A stretch of DNA of 60,213 bases from Galbitalea sp036266835. Lineage in GTDB: Bacteria > Actinomycetota > Actinomycetes > Actinomycetales > Microbacteriaceae. Position 1 is the first letter of the stretch; each line of letters begins with the position of its first letter. The notes under the pieces were generated by a model that did not search any database, was not told where the DNA came from, and saw nothing but the letters and a program-made list of their open reading frames with translations. A program made the translations under genes and the position numbers. Of the stretch, positions 43,164 to 51,546 are shown in pieces. Where the stretch lies: the NCBI GenBank assembly GCA_036266835.1, contig DATAXD010000008.1, forward strand, positions 1 to 60,213, given 5' to 3'.

Positions 43164-44230
43164 AGATCCTCTTTGACTGCCGGTACACGCGGCTCGAGCA
43201 TCACGACGGCATCAGCAGGTTCACCGCGGGATTGGTCGCTGCCCTCGCCAAGCTCACGGACGTGACAATGGTGATTTCCGATAAACGACAGCTGGCGCTA
43301 CTTCCCGAGCTGCCCTGGGTTCTCGCCACGTCGCCGACCGCGATCGTGGAGCCATGGGTCTCGCACCGACTGAATCGCTTCGCCCCGGATGTCGTATTCA
43401 CTCCGATGCAGACCATGGGACCGTTCGGTCGTCGTTTCGGCCTCATCACCACGGTGCACGACCTGATCTACTACGAGAATCGCACGCCACCGCACGAGCT
43501 TGCGTGGCCAATTCGGCTGCTGTGGCGTCTTTATCACCTGTCCTGGGTTCCCGAGCGGATGCTGCTGGCGAGAGCGGATGCGCACGCTACGGTTTCCGAA
43601 ACCACCAAGATGCTCATGATCGCGCATGGGCTCACTCGCCACCCGATCACCGTCGTTGCAAATGCGGTCGACTCGGAGTTGGTGACCAGGGATCTCGCTC
43701 CGACCCGCGACCTGGTCTACATGGGGTCGTTCATGCCCTACAAGAACGTCGACCTGTTGGCTCGCGCGATGGTGCTGCTGCCGGGTTACACCCTCCATCT
43801 CTTGAGCAAGGCTGACCCCGCGAGCGTCAAACGCCTGAGTGAGCTTGCGCCCGCGGGCTCGCTCCAGTTCCACCAGGGCGTCAGCGATGAGGAATACGGG
43901 GAAATTCTGTCCCATGCGATGGCGCTGGTGTCTGCCTCGCTCAACGAGGGTTTCGGGCTTCCGCTCATCGAAGCGATGGCCGGCGGGACTCCGATCGCGG
44001 TGAGCGACATCCCGATCTTCCGTGAGATCGGCGGTGACGCGGCGGTTTTCTTCGATGCCGCGTCGTCCGAATCGTTTGCCACCGCGATCCGAGATCTCGA
44101 GAAACCTAGCGAATGGAAGAAGCGTTCGGACCTTTCGCGCGAGCGTGCGGGGCACTACAGCTGGGATCGGTCCGCCAACGCTCTGCTCGGTGCTCTCACA
44201 GCAGTTCACGAAACCCGCCGGCAGCGTTAG
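43160..44230 (+). CDS. GT4-family glycosyltransferase
   Basis: 356 residues from GTG 43160, which overlaps the hydrolase stop by four bases. VKILFDCRYTRLEHHDGIS start, HDLIYYENRTPPH, YMGSFMPYKNVDLLARA, and the C-terminal donor-site region SLNEGFGLPLIEAMAGGTPIA are typical of retaining GT4 enzymes. Acceptor and sugar donor are not evident. The last four bases overlap the stop of the phosphatase gene on the other strand. Confidence 0.88.
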   Translation: MKILFDCRYTRLEHHDGISRFTAGLVAALAKLTDVTMVISDKRQLALLPELPWVLATSPTAIVEPWVSHRLNRFAPDVVFTPMQTMGPFGRRFGLITTVHDLIYYENRTPPHELAWPIRLLWRLYHLSWVPERMLLARADAHATVSETTKMLMIAHGLTRHPITVVANAVDSELVTRDLAPTRDLVYMGSFMPYKNVDLLARAMVLLPGYTLHLLSKADPASVKRLSELAPAGSLQFHQGVSDEEYGEILSHAMALVSASLNEGFGLPLIEAMAGGTPIAVSDIPIFREIGGDAAVFFDAASSESFATAIRDLEKPSEWKKRSDLSRERAGHYSWDRSANALLGALTAVHETRRQR

Positions 44231-44862
44231 CCTCGCATCGTTTCTCGTGACTCGACGGCATTCTGCTCGTCGAGTCCATCGGTGCCGCACTCCATGGAGA
44301 GTTCCTCGATTGGGTCGTCGAAGGCCACGAGTTCGAGCGAGCCGTCGACGACCTCGAAACTGTGAATCGAGCCGTTGGTGATGGAGCCGTGCCACCTGTC
44401 CGGCTGCACGGCATTGAGCACAGAACGGATGACACCGCCGTGGGTCACCACGATGAGCGACTGACCGCGACGGGAAGCAGCGAGTTCGAGAAGAGCCGGG
44501 ACAACCCGGTCGGCGACATCCTGGTGTGATTCGCGCCCCGGAACCTCCGCGTCGCCGGGGAACAATCGGTCGATCTCCTGCCAGTCGAGGCCTTCCGCCT
44601 CCCCATAATTGCGCTCAACGATCGCATCCATGGTGCCGACCTCAACTAGGCCCACCGCGTTCGCAATGATTGTGGCCGTCTCGAGGGCCCTGCTGAGCGG
44701 GCTTGAAAATGCACCATCCCATGACCGCCTCGCAAGCAGTCGTCCGGTCGCGGCAGCCTGCTCCTTGCCCATCCGATTGAGGGGAATGTCCGTGCTGCCC
44801 TGGATTCGACGCTCGGCATTCCAATCGGTCTCGCCGTGTCGAACCAGGTAGAGCGATGTCAT
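44227..44862 (-). CDS. histidine phosphatase family protein
   Basis: 211 residues. RHGETDWNAERRIQGSTD at the N-terminus carries the phospho-accepting His9; the second His is in VVTHGGVIRSVL. Phosphoglycerate mutase-like or cobalamin (CobC)-like phosphatases share this form, so the substrate is open. ATG lies six bases after TAAACT (44869-44874, minus strand), leaderless pattern, with no Shine-Dalgarno. Confidence 0.9.
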   Translation of the reverse strand: MTSLYLVRHGETDWNAERRIQGSTDIPLNRMGKEQAAATGRLLARRSWDGAFSSPLSRALETATIIANAVGLVEVGTMDAIVERNYGEAEGLDWQEIDRLFPGDAEVPGRESHQDVADRVVPALLELAASRRGQSLIVVTHGGVIRSVLNAVQPDRWHGSITNGSIHSFEVVDGSLELVAFDDPIEELSMECGTDGLDEQNAVESRETMRG

Positions 44863-44918
44863 CGCGCCAGTTTAGGGCCACGGTTCCCCGGCAACTCGGC
44901 CCGCGGCTCTTCGGGCAG

Positions 44919-45779
44919 TCAGGCAGTCAGGCGCTCGCGCAGCCCCTCGAGTGTCTCGCTCGCGCCCGCGTCGATCTTGAGGCTCGCCCGCGGATCTCCC
45001 TTGGTGACACCACGGTTGACGATGACGACAGGGATCCGGCGGCGTACCGCATGGTCGAGCAAACGGATCCCGGAATTCACCACCAGGGACGATCCCGCGA
45101 CGAGAAGGGCATCCGCCTTCTGAACGAGTGCGCTCGCCTCAACAAACTTCTCACGGGGGATGAACTCGCCAAAGAACACGATGTCCGGCTTGAGCGTGCC
45201 ACCGCAGGCGCTACACGCCGGCACTCGGAAGTCGTCGGTGGAGGAGACATCGACGTCTCCGTCCGGCCCGAGCTGAATGGCAGACGGCTCGTCGACCCAC
45301 GGGTTGAGCTCGAGAATGCGGGCCGCGATATCGGTGCGCGCGTAGAGCTGTCCGCAGCGAAGGCACCGAACGCGATCCATGGTGCCGTGCAGTTCGACAA
45401 CCCGCTGCGATCCCGCCTTGAGGTGCAGGCCGTCGACGTTTTGGGTGATTACACCGTTCACCGCACCATCCAGTTCGAGCGCGGCGAGAGCCCGGTGGCC
45501 CGCGTTGGGCTCAGCACCGTCGAATCGTTTCCATCCGAGCTGGCTGCCCGCCCAGTAGCGCTTCCGGTAATCGGCATCGCTCAGAAACTGGGTGAAAGTC
45601 ATTGGTGTGCGCACAGGCGCGCCCTCGCCGCGGTAGTCCGGGATGCCCGAGTCGGTGCTCAGTCCTGCGCCGGTAAGGACAGCGACCTGCCGGCCCCGCA
45701 GCAATTCCGCGGCAGCGTCGACCAGCGCTGCCTCCTCGGCGCTCAGTACCGGGGCCGGATCGACTACGGATCTCACCAT
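44919..45779 (-). CDS. NAD-dependent protein deacylase (sirtuin, Sir2 family)
   Basis: 286 residues. NAD-binding LTGAGLSTDSGIPDYRG (from about 36), TQNVDGLHLKAG, catalytic His in VVELHGTMD, zinc ligands CLRCG and CSACGG, and PDIVFFGE. Removes acyl groups from protein lysines using NAD. AAGGAG five bases before the ATG supports the start. Divergent from the SpoU methyltransferase gene. Confidence 0.93.
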   Translation of the reverse strand: MVRSVVDPAPVLSAEEAALVDAAAELLRGRQVAVLTGAGLSTDSGIPDYRGEGAPVRTPMTFTQFLSDADYRKRYWAGSQLGWKRFDGAEPNAGHRALAALELDGAVNGVITQNVDGLHLKAGSQRVVELHGTMDRVRCLRCGQLYARTDIAARILELNPWVDEPSAIQLGPDGDVDVSSTDDFRVPACSACGGTLKPDIVFFGEFIPREKFVEASALVQKADALLVAGSSLVVNSGIRLLDHAVRRRIPVVIVNRGVTKGDPRASLKIDAGASETLEGLRERLTA

Positions 45780-45942
45780 GTCGACTCCTTCCGCGCCTGC
45801 GCATCAGTGGACGGTCTTGCCCAACAGGCACTGGACCATTACGACAGACTAAACGTGAGAGTTTTCGGAAATGTTTCCGATCCCTGCCAGTCCAGTCGAT
45901 CACAGCGGGCTTGTACGGCCTGAGTTGAAGGAGTCAGAAGGC
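45780..45942. promoter_or_regulatory. intergenic region with promoter and 16-bp palindrome before the SpoU gene
   Basis: TTGCCC (45817-45822) and TACGAC (45840-45845) at 17-base spacing form a plausible plus-strand promoter. TCGGAAA (45865-45871) and TTTCCGA (45874-45880) form a perfect inverted repeat around TG, placed just downstream of the expected start point, where a repressor would act. AAGGAG at 45928-45933 serves the GTG at 45943. Confidence 0.45.
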
Positions 45943-46752
45943 GTGAGGGTCGTTCGGCTTGAGTCGCTGGATTCGGATGAGGTGCGCGACTACCGGGACC
46001 TCACCGATGTTGTACTGCGCCGCCTGCTAGAACCAGAAGGCGGCTTGTACATTGCAGAATCGACCAAGGTGATCCAGCGCGCCCTGCTCGCCGGTCACCG
46101 GCCCCGGTCGGTGCTCACCGTCGACAAATGGCTTCCCGAAATCGAGGAGCTACTGCGGGACGAGGAGTCACAGCTTCCGGTGTACGTCGGCGACGCCGCG
46201 CTGCTGGAGAGCCTGACCGGGTTCAACCTTCATCGTGGTGCCCTGGCGGCCATGCATCGTCCGCCGCTCGCGTCACTCGAGGACACGGTCGGTGGCGCCC
46301 ATCGCATCATCATTCTCGAAGACATCGTGGACCACACGAACGTCGGTGCCATCTTCCGATCCGTTGCGGGACTCGGAGCGGATGCGGTCCTCATCACTCC
46401 CCGCTGCGCGGACCCGTACTACCGGCGCAGCGTACGCGTGAGCATGGGTACTGTGCTGCAGATCCCGTGGACCCGCCTGGATGACTGGCCAGCGGGCGGC
46501 GACGCCCTCAAGAAACTGGGGTTCACCATCGCGGCACTCGCGCTGGACCCTGACGGCATCGACCTCGATGACTATGCGACTCGGGTCCCGGACAAGCTGG
46601 CGCTCCTGGTGGGAACCGAGGGCGACGGCCTCAGCCGTGCGGCCCTCGGAGCTGCGGATGACGTGGTGACGATTCCGATGCGGCACGGCGTCGATTCCCT
46701 CAACGTCGCTTCCGCGAGCGCCGTGGCTTTGTACGCTCTCAGGCGAGGCTGA
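45943..46752 (+). CDS. SpoU/TrmH-family RNA 2'-O-methyltransferase
   Basis: 269 residues from GTG 45943, selected because of AAGGAG nine bases upstream; an in-frame ATG at 45871 would add 24 residues but lies in a palindrome and lacks a ribosome site. SPOUT motifs: VDHTNVGAIFRSVAGLGADA, LLVGTEGDGLS and IPMRHGVDSLNVASASAVALY, which form the knotted S-adenosylmethionine site. N-terminal substrate-binding domain is present. Acts on rRNA or tRNA; target unknown. Confidence 0.9.
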   Translation: MRVVRLESLDSDEVRDYRDLTDVVLRRLLEPEGGLYIAESTKVIQRALLAGHRPRSVLTVDKWLPEIEELLRDEESQLPVYVGDAALLESLTGFNLHRGALAAMHRPPLASLEDTVGGAHRIIILEDIVDHTNVGAIFRSVAGLGADAVLITPRCADPYYRRSVRVSMGTVLQIPWTRLDDWPAGGDALKKLGFTIAALALDPDGIDLDDYATRVPDKLALLVGTEGDGLSRAALGAADDVVTIPMRHGVDSLNVASASAVALYALRRG

Positions 46753-46765
46753 CTAGTCTTGTGCG

Positions 46766-47989
46766 GTGCCCGCTTCCGCCAACGTGTATCTGCGTCGCCG
46801 GATCCTCGTGTTCGGGACTGCGCTGGTCGTGCTGCTCGTGCTTTTCTACCTCGCGCTGACGCTGCTTGCCCCGTTGAAGGCGACCCAGCCGGCGATCACC
46901 GCATATACCCCGCCCACGACAACCGTGCCCGCTCTGTCCCTGCCCGGGTACGGCGAGAGCGCGATTGCAGCTGTCGGCTATCCGGGTCTGTTGGCGAGGG
47001 GCGGCGGTACCAGGGCTCTGTCGATGGCCTCGATCTCGAAACTCATCACGGCAGAAGTAGTGCTGCAGAAATACCCGCTGAAACCGGGATCGAGCGGTCC
47101 GAGCATTCTCTTTACCACGACGGATGAGGAACTCCTGCACTCGTATGCCCGCCGCGACGGCGACGTCTATCCCATTCGGGTCGGGGGCACGATGAGCGAG
47201 CGGGACGTGCTCACCGTCGCCCTCGTTCCGTCCGCAAACAACTATGCGAGAGCGCTGGTCGACTGGGCGTTCGGATCCGAGGCGAACTTCCTTCCCGTCG
47301 CTCGTGCCTGGATGAAGGCGCACGGGCTGACCTCGACCACCCTGACCGACTGCACGGGACTTAACCCGCAGAACACCAGTACGCCATCCGACCTCATAGC
47401 GCTGGGCGAAATCGCACTCGCCGACCCAATCGTCTCGGCGATCGTTCACATCAAGACGATCACGCTTCCGGTCGTCGGAACGATCAAGAACACCAACGGC
47501 CTGCTCGGTGTTTCCGGCATCGACGGGATCAAGACGGGGACGCTGATCCCGCAGGGCTCCTCGCTGCTGTTCTCCAGTTCGTTGTCGCGCGGCGGTCACG
47601 CCGTCACACTGGTGGGGGTTGTGCTGGACGGTCCAAACCATCCAACGATCGACAAGGCGATTCGCTCCCTGGTGAAGCAGGCTCGAGCGGGCTTCCACCT
47701 CGTTACCGTCGTCAAGAAGGGTCAATCCTTCGCCACGTTCAGCACACTCTGGTCTACACGGAGCGCGGGCGTCGCAACGAAGACACTGACCGCACTGGTC
47801 TGGGGCGGAACAGCCATCAGCACGACCGTGTCCGCGGCTCCTGCAGCACTCGCTCCGGCGGGAACGATTGTCGGCACCGTCCACATCACCGCAGGACCGC
47901 AGCAACTCTCCGTACCGCTCGCACTGTCGATCGCGATTGACGATCCCGGACCACTGTGGAGACTCACCCACCCGGCGCTACTGCTGTAA
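46766..47989 (+). CDS. D-alanyl-D-alanine carboxypeptidase (penicillin-binding, S11-like)
   Basis: 407 residues. One N-terminal membrane helix (about 12-35), then the peptidase domain: SxxK at 89-92 (SISK), SxN at 156-158 (SAN) and KTG at 256-258. Trims D-Ala from peptidoglycan stem peptides outside the membrane. Only a C-terminal beta-rich domain follows. GTG start is six bases after TAGTCT (46754-46759) and no Shine-Dalgarno is seen, so a leaderless transcript is likely although it lies 13 bases after the previous gene. Confidence 0.9.
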   Translation: MPASANVYLRRRILVFGTALVVLLVLFYLALTLLAPLKATQPAITAYTPPTTTVPALSLPGYGESAIAAVGYPGLLARGGGTRALSMASISKLITAEVVLQKYPLKPGSSGPSILFTTTDEELLHSYARRDGDVYPIRVGGTMSERDVLTVALVPSANNYARALVDWAFGSEANFLPVARAWMKAHGLTSTTLTDCTGLNPQNTSTPSDLIALGEIALADPIVSAIVHIKTITLPVVGTIKNTNGLLGVSGIDGIKTGTLIPQGSSLLFSSSLSRGGHAVTLVGVVLDGPNHPTIDKAIRSLVKQARAGFHLVTVVKKGQSFATFSTLWSTRSAGVATKTLTALVWGGTAISTTVSAAPAALAPAGTIVGTVHITAGPQQLSVPLALSIAIDDPGPLWRLTHPALLL

Positions 47990-48090
47990 ACCAACAATTC
48001 TGTGCATTTCCGGAATATGCTGTGGACATCCGTTGGGCGATCGGGCGCCCGCACTGACGTTCGGAGCTGGGCCTCCGCACTAGGGGTAAC

Positions 48091-49227
48091 GTGACGACTC
48101 TTGACACGACTTCACAAGTAGCGTCGCCAGCACGCGATATCCGGGTCGATTCCCCGCCTCAGGTTCGCGTCATTCGCACGGGCCCGCGCGGGCTCGGCCA
48201 TCCGACTTCCGATTTCGCGGGACTGCTTTCGACGGTTCGCGAGGCCGGGCTGTTGCGTCGACGCCGCAGCTTTTACATCCTTATGTTCCTCGGGGTCAGC
48301 ATCGCCATGGCGGCCGCCTGGGTGGGTTTCGCGTACCTCCGTGGCTCCTGGTGGGAGCTGCTGATTGCCGCAGCGATCGGCGTTCTCCTCACTCAGTACG
48401 CATTTCTCGGGCATGAGGCCTCCCACCGTCAGGTGTGGGAGTCTGCGAGGGTCAATGATCACACCGCCAGATGGCTCTGCGACCTCGTGGTCGGCATCAG
48501 CTATTCCTGGTGGATGAACAAGCACTCCCGTCATCACGCGCAGCCCAACACGATCGATCGCGACCCCGACATCGAGAAGGACTTTCTCGTGTTCCAGGAG
48601 AAGCAGGCGCGAGAGCTCACCGGCATCTCGGCGTTGCTGGCACCCCGGCAGGGTTGGATTTTCTTCCCTGCGCTCACTCTTGAGGGAATGAACCTGCACG
48701 TGCAGGCGTTCAAAACCGTCCTCGGTCGCGGTCGAGTGGACAAACGTGCGCTCGAGATCGTGCTGCTCGCCATCCGGAATCTCGGCTACTGGGCCGTCGT
48801 CTTCAGCTTTCTGCCAATCGGGATGGCGTTCGCATTCCTTGGCGTGCAGATGGCCGTGTTCGGCGTGTACATGGGAATCTCGTTCGCGCCCAACCACAAG
48901 GGCATGCCGCACATTCCGGCCAACGCTCGCGTGGATTTCCTGCGCCGGCAGGTGATCACCAGCCGGAACATCTATGGGCGAGGGACGACCACGCTCATGG
49001 GGGGCCTGAACTATCAGATCGAGCACCACCTGTTCCCCAGCATGGCGCGGCCGAATCTCAAGCGAACCAGCGAGATCGTGCGCGATTACTGCGAATCCTT
49101 CGATGTGCCGTACACGAGCGTGAGACTCTTCGAGTCGTACGCAATCGTCGTCGCATACTTCAATCGGGTCGGACTCGCCGCCCGCGATCCGTTCGATTGC
49201 CCCGCAGCGACCCAATTCGGACGCTAA
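48091..49227 (+). CDS. membrane fatty acid desaturase
   Basis: 378 residues. Three His boxes: HEASH (108-112), HSRHH (145-149) and QIEHH (about 309-313), binding the di-iron centre, with hydrophobic helices between (about 60-105 and 225-275). Introduces double bonds in acyl chains; an acyl-lipid or acyl-CoA/ACP substrate cannot be told apart. QIEHH with Q instead of H is seen in front-end/delta desaturases. Could help membrane fluidity in cold. GTG start. Confidence 0.92.
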   Translation: MTTLDTTSQVASPARDIRVDSPPQVRVIRTGPRGLGHPTSDFAGLLSTVREAGLLRRRRSFYILMFLGVSIAMAAAWVGFAYLRGSWWELLIAAAIGVLLTQYAFLGHEASHRQVWESARVNDHTARWLCDLVVGISYSWWMNKHSRHHAQPNTIDRDPDIEKDFLVFQEKQARELTGISALLAPRQGWIFFPALTLEGMNLHVQAFKTVLGRGRVDKRALEIVLLAIRNLGYWAVVFSFLPIGMAFAFLGVQMAVFGVYMGISFAPNHKGMPHIPANARVDFLRRQVITSRNIYGRGTTTLMGGLNYQIEHHLFPSMARPNLKRTSEIVRDYCESFDVPYTSVRLFESYAIVVAYFNRVGLAARDPFDCPAATQFGR

Positions 49228-49240
49228 CCGACATCATCAC

Positions 49241-49256
49241 GGCGGGTACCACCGCC
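49241..49256. terminator. short hairpin between desaturase and SGNH hydrolase genes
   Basis: GGCGG (49241-49245) and CCGCC (49252-49256) pair around GTACCA in the 42-base gap between convergent genes. Weak, no U-tract. Confidence 0.35.
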
Positions 49257-49269
49257 ATCTGGCGCCTCA

Positions 49270-50034
49270 TCAAGTGAATGTCGGGCGCTTGGCCTCGATG
49301 TTGTCGCCGGATGACCGGCCGCGCAGCCTGCGCATGACCCAGGGCGCGAAGTGCGTCCGGGCCCAGACGATGTCCTCGGCCCTGGCCTGGCGCCATCGGA
49401 TCACCGGCATGGGTTCGGGCTCCCACGGCTTGAGATCGTTCGGGACGTCCAGCGTGTTCAGGACCATTCGCGCGATCGTGTTGTGACCGATCGGCGAGAA
49501 GTGCAAACGGTCAGGGGCCCACATGCGCGGGTCTGCGAGTTCGCGCAGCGCCCACATGTCTGCGATGATCGCGCCCCGCTGCAATCCAACCGCGCGCACG
49601 TTTTCGTTGAAGATTGCTGCCTTCCCTCTGACCCGGCTCAGCACGGGAGTCGATGCGATATCGGGACCGGTAAACAGCAGAACTGTCGCGTTGTCGGAGC
49701 GAAGGCGCTGAACCATGGCATCCAGCTGGTCGGCGACAACATCGGGATCGCTGCCGGGTCGCAGAATATTGTTGCCGCCCGCGGAGATCGTGATGAGATC
49801 CGGGTGAAGCGCCAGCGCGGGTTCGACCTGGGCGTCGGAGATCTGCTGGATCAGTTTGCCGCGCACAGCGAGGTTGGCATAGGCGAAGTCGCTGGTATGC
49901 GTGCTGAGGACCTCGGCGACCCGGTCGGCCCAGCCCCGATAACCGCCCGGGCTCTTCGCCTCAGGATCACCGATTCCTTCCGTGAAGGAGTCACCGATCG
50001 CTACGTAGCGTGCCCAGGCGAGGTGGTTTGCCAT
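49270..50034 (-). CDS. SGNH/GDSL-family hydrolase
   Basis: 254 residues, cytosolic (no signal peptide). Block I IGDSFTEGIGD with the catalytic Ser, the Gly in NLAVRGK, Asn in SAGGNNIL, and the Asp-x2-His in DRLHFSPIGHN. Esterase or lipase-like; substrate unknown. Divergent from dinB. Confidence 0.9.
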   Translation of the reverse strand: MANHLAWARYVAIGDSFTEGIGDPEAKSPGGYRGWADRVAEVLSTHTSDFAYANLAVRGKLIQQISDAQVEPALALHPDLITISAGGNNILRPGSDPDVVADQLDAMVQRLRSDNATVLLFTGPDIASTPVLSRVRGKAAIFNENVRAVGLQRGAIIADMWALRELADPRMWAPDRLHFSPIGHNTIARMVLNTLDVPNDLKPWEPEPMPVIRWRQARAEDIVWARTHFAPWVMRRLRGRSSGDNIEAKRPTFT

Positions 50035-50098
50035 GACTCCATTTTTGCATCCAAAATCGACGGACTACCGCGTCGGTACCACCTGAGAGACTGGCCTG

Positions 50099-51373
50099 GT
50101 GAGTAAGCAGGACGGCAGTGGCCGACAGGTCTCCAATGACCCGGTCGACGACCCGCACGCTACCGTCATGCACCTCGACATGGATGCGTTCTTCGCTTCA
50201 GTCGAGTTGCTCGACAACCCGCACCTGCGTGGATTGCCGGTCATCGTCGGCGGTCGGGGTGGGCGTTCGGTAGTGACTGCTGCAACGTACGAGGCGCGCA
50301 AGTACGGGGTCAACTCGGCGATGCCGATGTCGGTCGCGCTCCGGCGATGCCCGAAAGCGATCGTGCTGGAGCCACACTTCGAGAAGTACCAGTACTACTC
50401 GCGACTGGTCATGTCGATGTGTCGAGATGTGACGCCTTTGGTCGAACCACTCAGCATCGACGAGGCATTTCTCGATGTTGCCGGCGCACGTCGGCTGCTC
50501 GGGACAGGCTGGCAAATCGGCACCGCGCTTCGAGCCAGGGTCGCCAGCGAAACCGGTCTCACCTGCTCGGTCGGTGTCGCGACAACTAAGTTCATCGCGA
50601 AGCTCGCGTCGAGCGTTGCAAAGCCCGACGGGCTTCTCGTCGTGCCGGGCCCGGCGACGCTGGAATTCCTTCATCCTCTGCCCATCAAGGCCCTCTGGGG
50701 AGTCGGGGCAAAGACCGCAGACGAACTTGAACGGCTCGGGCTGCGCACCGTCGGCGATGTCGCGCAGGCACCGCTGTCGGCCCTCACCAAGGCGCTCGGG
50801 GCCGCCGCCGGTCACAAACTCCACGAGCTTGCGTGGGCACGGGATCCGCGGTCCGTCACGACGCTGAGAGAAGAAAAGAGCGTCGGGCACGAGGTCACCT
50901 TCGAATACGACATCACCGATTCGGCTGTCATCCGGCGTGAGCTGCTGCGAATGAGCGACCAGGTTGCGGTTAGACTTCGGCGCGCCGGACTGGTCGGCCG
51001 CACCGTCGTGCTCAAACTTCGATACGGAGACTTCACCACGATCAGCAGGTCACGCACACTCGATGAGCACACGAGTCTCGGTCGACGGATCTACGACGAG
51101 GTCACGGACATCTACGCGGGCGTGGAGCGACCGGATGCGCGGATCCGGTTGGTCGGAGTTCGGATGGAACAACTCGCCAACGCCGCAGACGCCGCGCTGG
51201 GCCTGTGGGAGACGGACGAGGGATGGCGTGACGCAGAACACGCGATCGACGCGGTCTCCGAACGGTTCGGTCGTGGGCTCGTGCGGCCCGCCGCACTGGT
51301 GAAACCCGCCGGCGCCCTGAAAGCTCCGACGCTCCGAAATCCTCCCAGGAACGGTGTGAAGCCAATAGAGTGA
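50099..51373 (+). CDS. dinB: DNA polymerase IV (Y family)
   Basis: 424 residues, translesion polymerase. Catalytic MHLDMDAFFASVE and SIDEAFLDV acidic clusters are intact, unlike ImuB. GKFI-like TKFIAKLASSVAKPDG and little-finger domain follow. No LexA box is obvious in the 64-base upstream gap. Start GTG. Confidence 0.95.
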   Translation: MSKQDGSGRQVSNDPVDDPHATVMHLDMDAFFASVELLDNPHLRGLPVIVGGRGGRSVVTAATYEARKYGVNSAMPMSVALRRCPKAIVLEPHFEKYQYYSRLVMSMCRDVTPLVEPLSIDEAFLDVAGARRLLGTGWQIGTALRARVASETGLTCSVGVATTKFIAKLASSVAKPDGLLVVPGPATLEFLHPLPIKALWGVGAKTADELERLGLRTVGDVAQAPLSALTKALGAAAGHKLHELAWARDPRSVTTLREEKSVGHEVTFEYDITDSAVIRRELLRMSDQVAVRLRRAGLVGRTVVLKLRYGDFTTISRSRTLDEHTSLGRRIYDEVTDIYAGVERPDARIRLVGVRMEQLANAADAALGLWETDEGWRDAEHAIDAVSERFGRGLVRPAALVKPAGALKAPTLRNPPRNGVKPIE

Positions 51374-51390
51374 TTCACGAGGGGGCACCA

Positions 51391-51483
51391 ATGAGCGTTC
51401 GCATCAGGGCAATTACTCTTCTCGGCATGATCTTCGTCGCGACTGGCATCGCAATCGTGATCTTCATGGACGTCGCGCGCTAG
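51391..51483 (+). CDS. 30-residue predicted membrane peptide
   Basis: ATG 51391 to TAG 51483, 30 residues: MSVRIRAITLLGMIFVATGI then AIVIFMDVAR. A GAGGGGG ribosome site six to seven bases upstream is one of the best in the window. The charged start, one hydrophobic stretch of about 20 residues and an acidic/basic end fit a single-pass membrane peptide. It starts 17 bases after dinB and is too short for most gene finders. Function unknown. Confidence 0.55.
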   Translation: MSVRIRAITLLGMIFVATGIAIVIFMDVAR

Positions 51484-51546
51484 TTTCACCAGCATCACGC
51501 CGACCCGTTGGGTCACTGTCAGACGCAACCGGTATCGTCTCATCAA

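Noticed and set aside
50035..50098. LexA (SOS) box upstream of dinB
   Set aside because: No GAAC-N4-GTTC-like sequence is visible in the gap.
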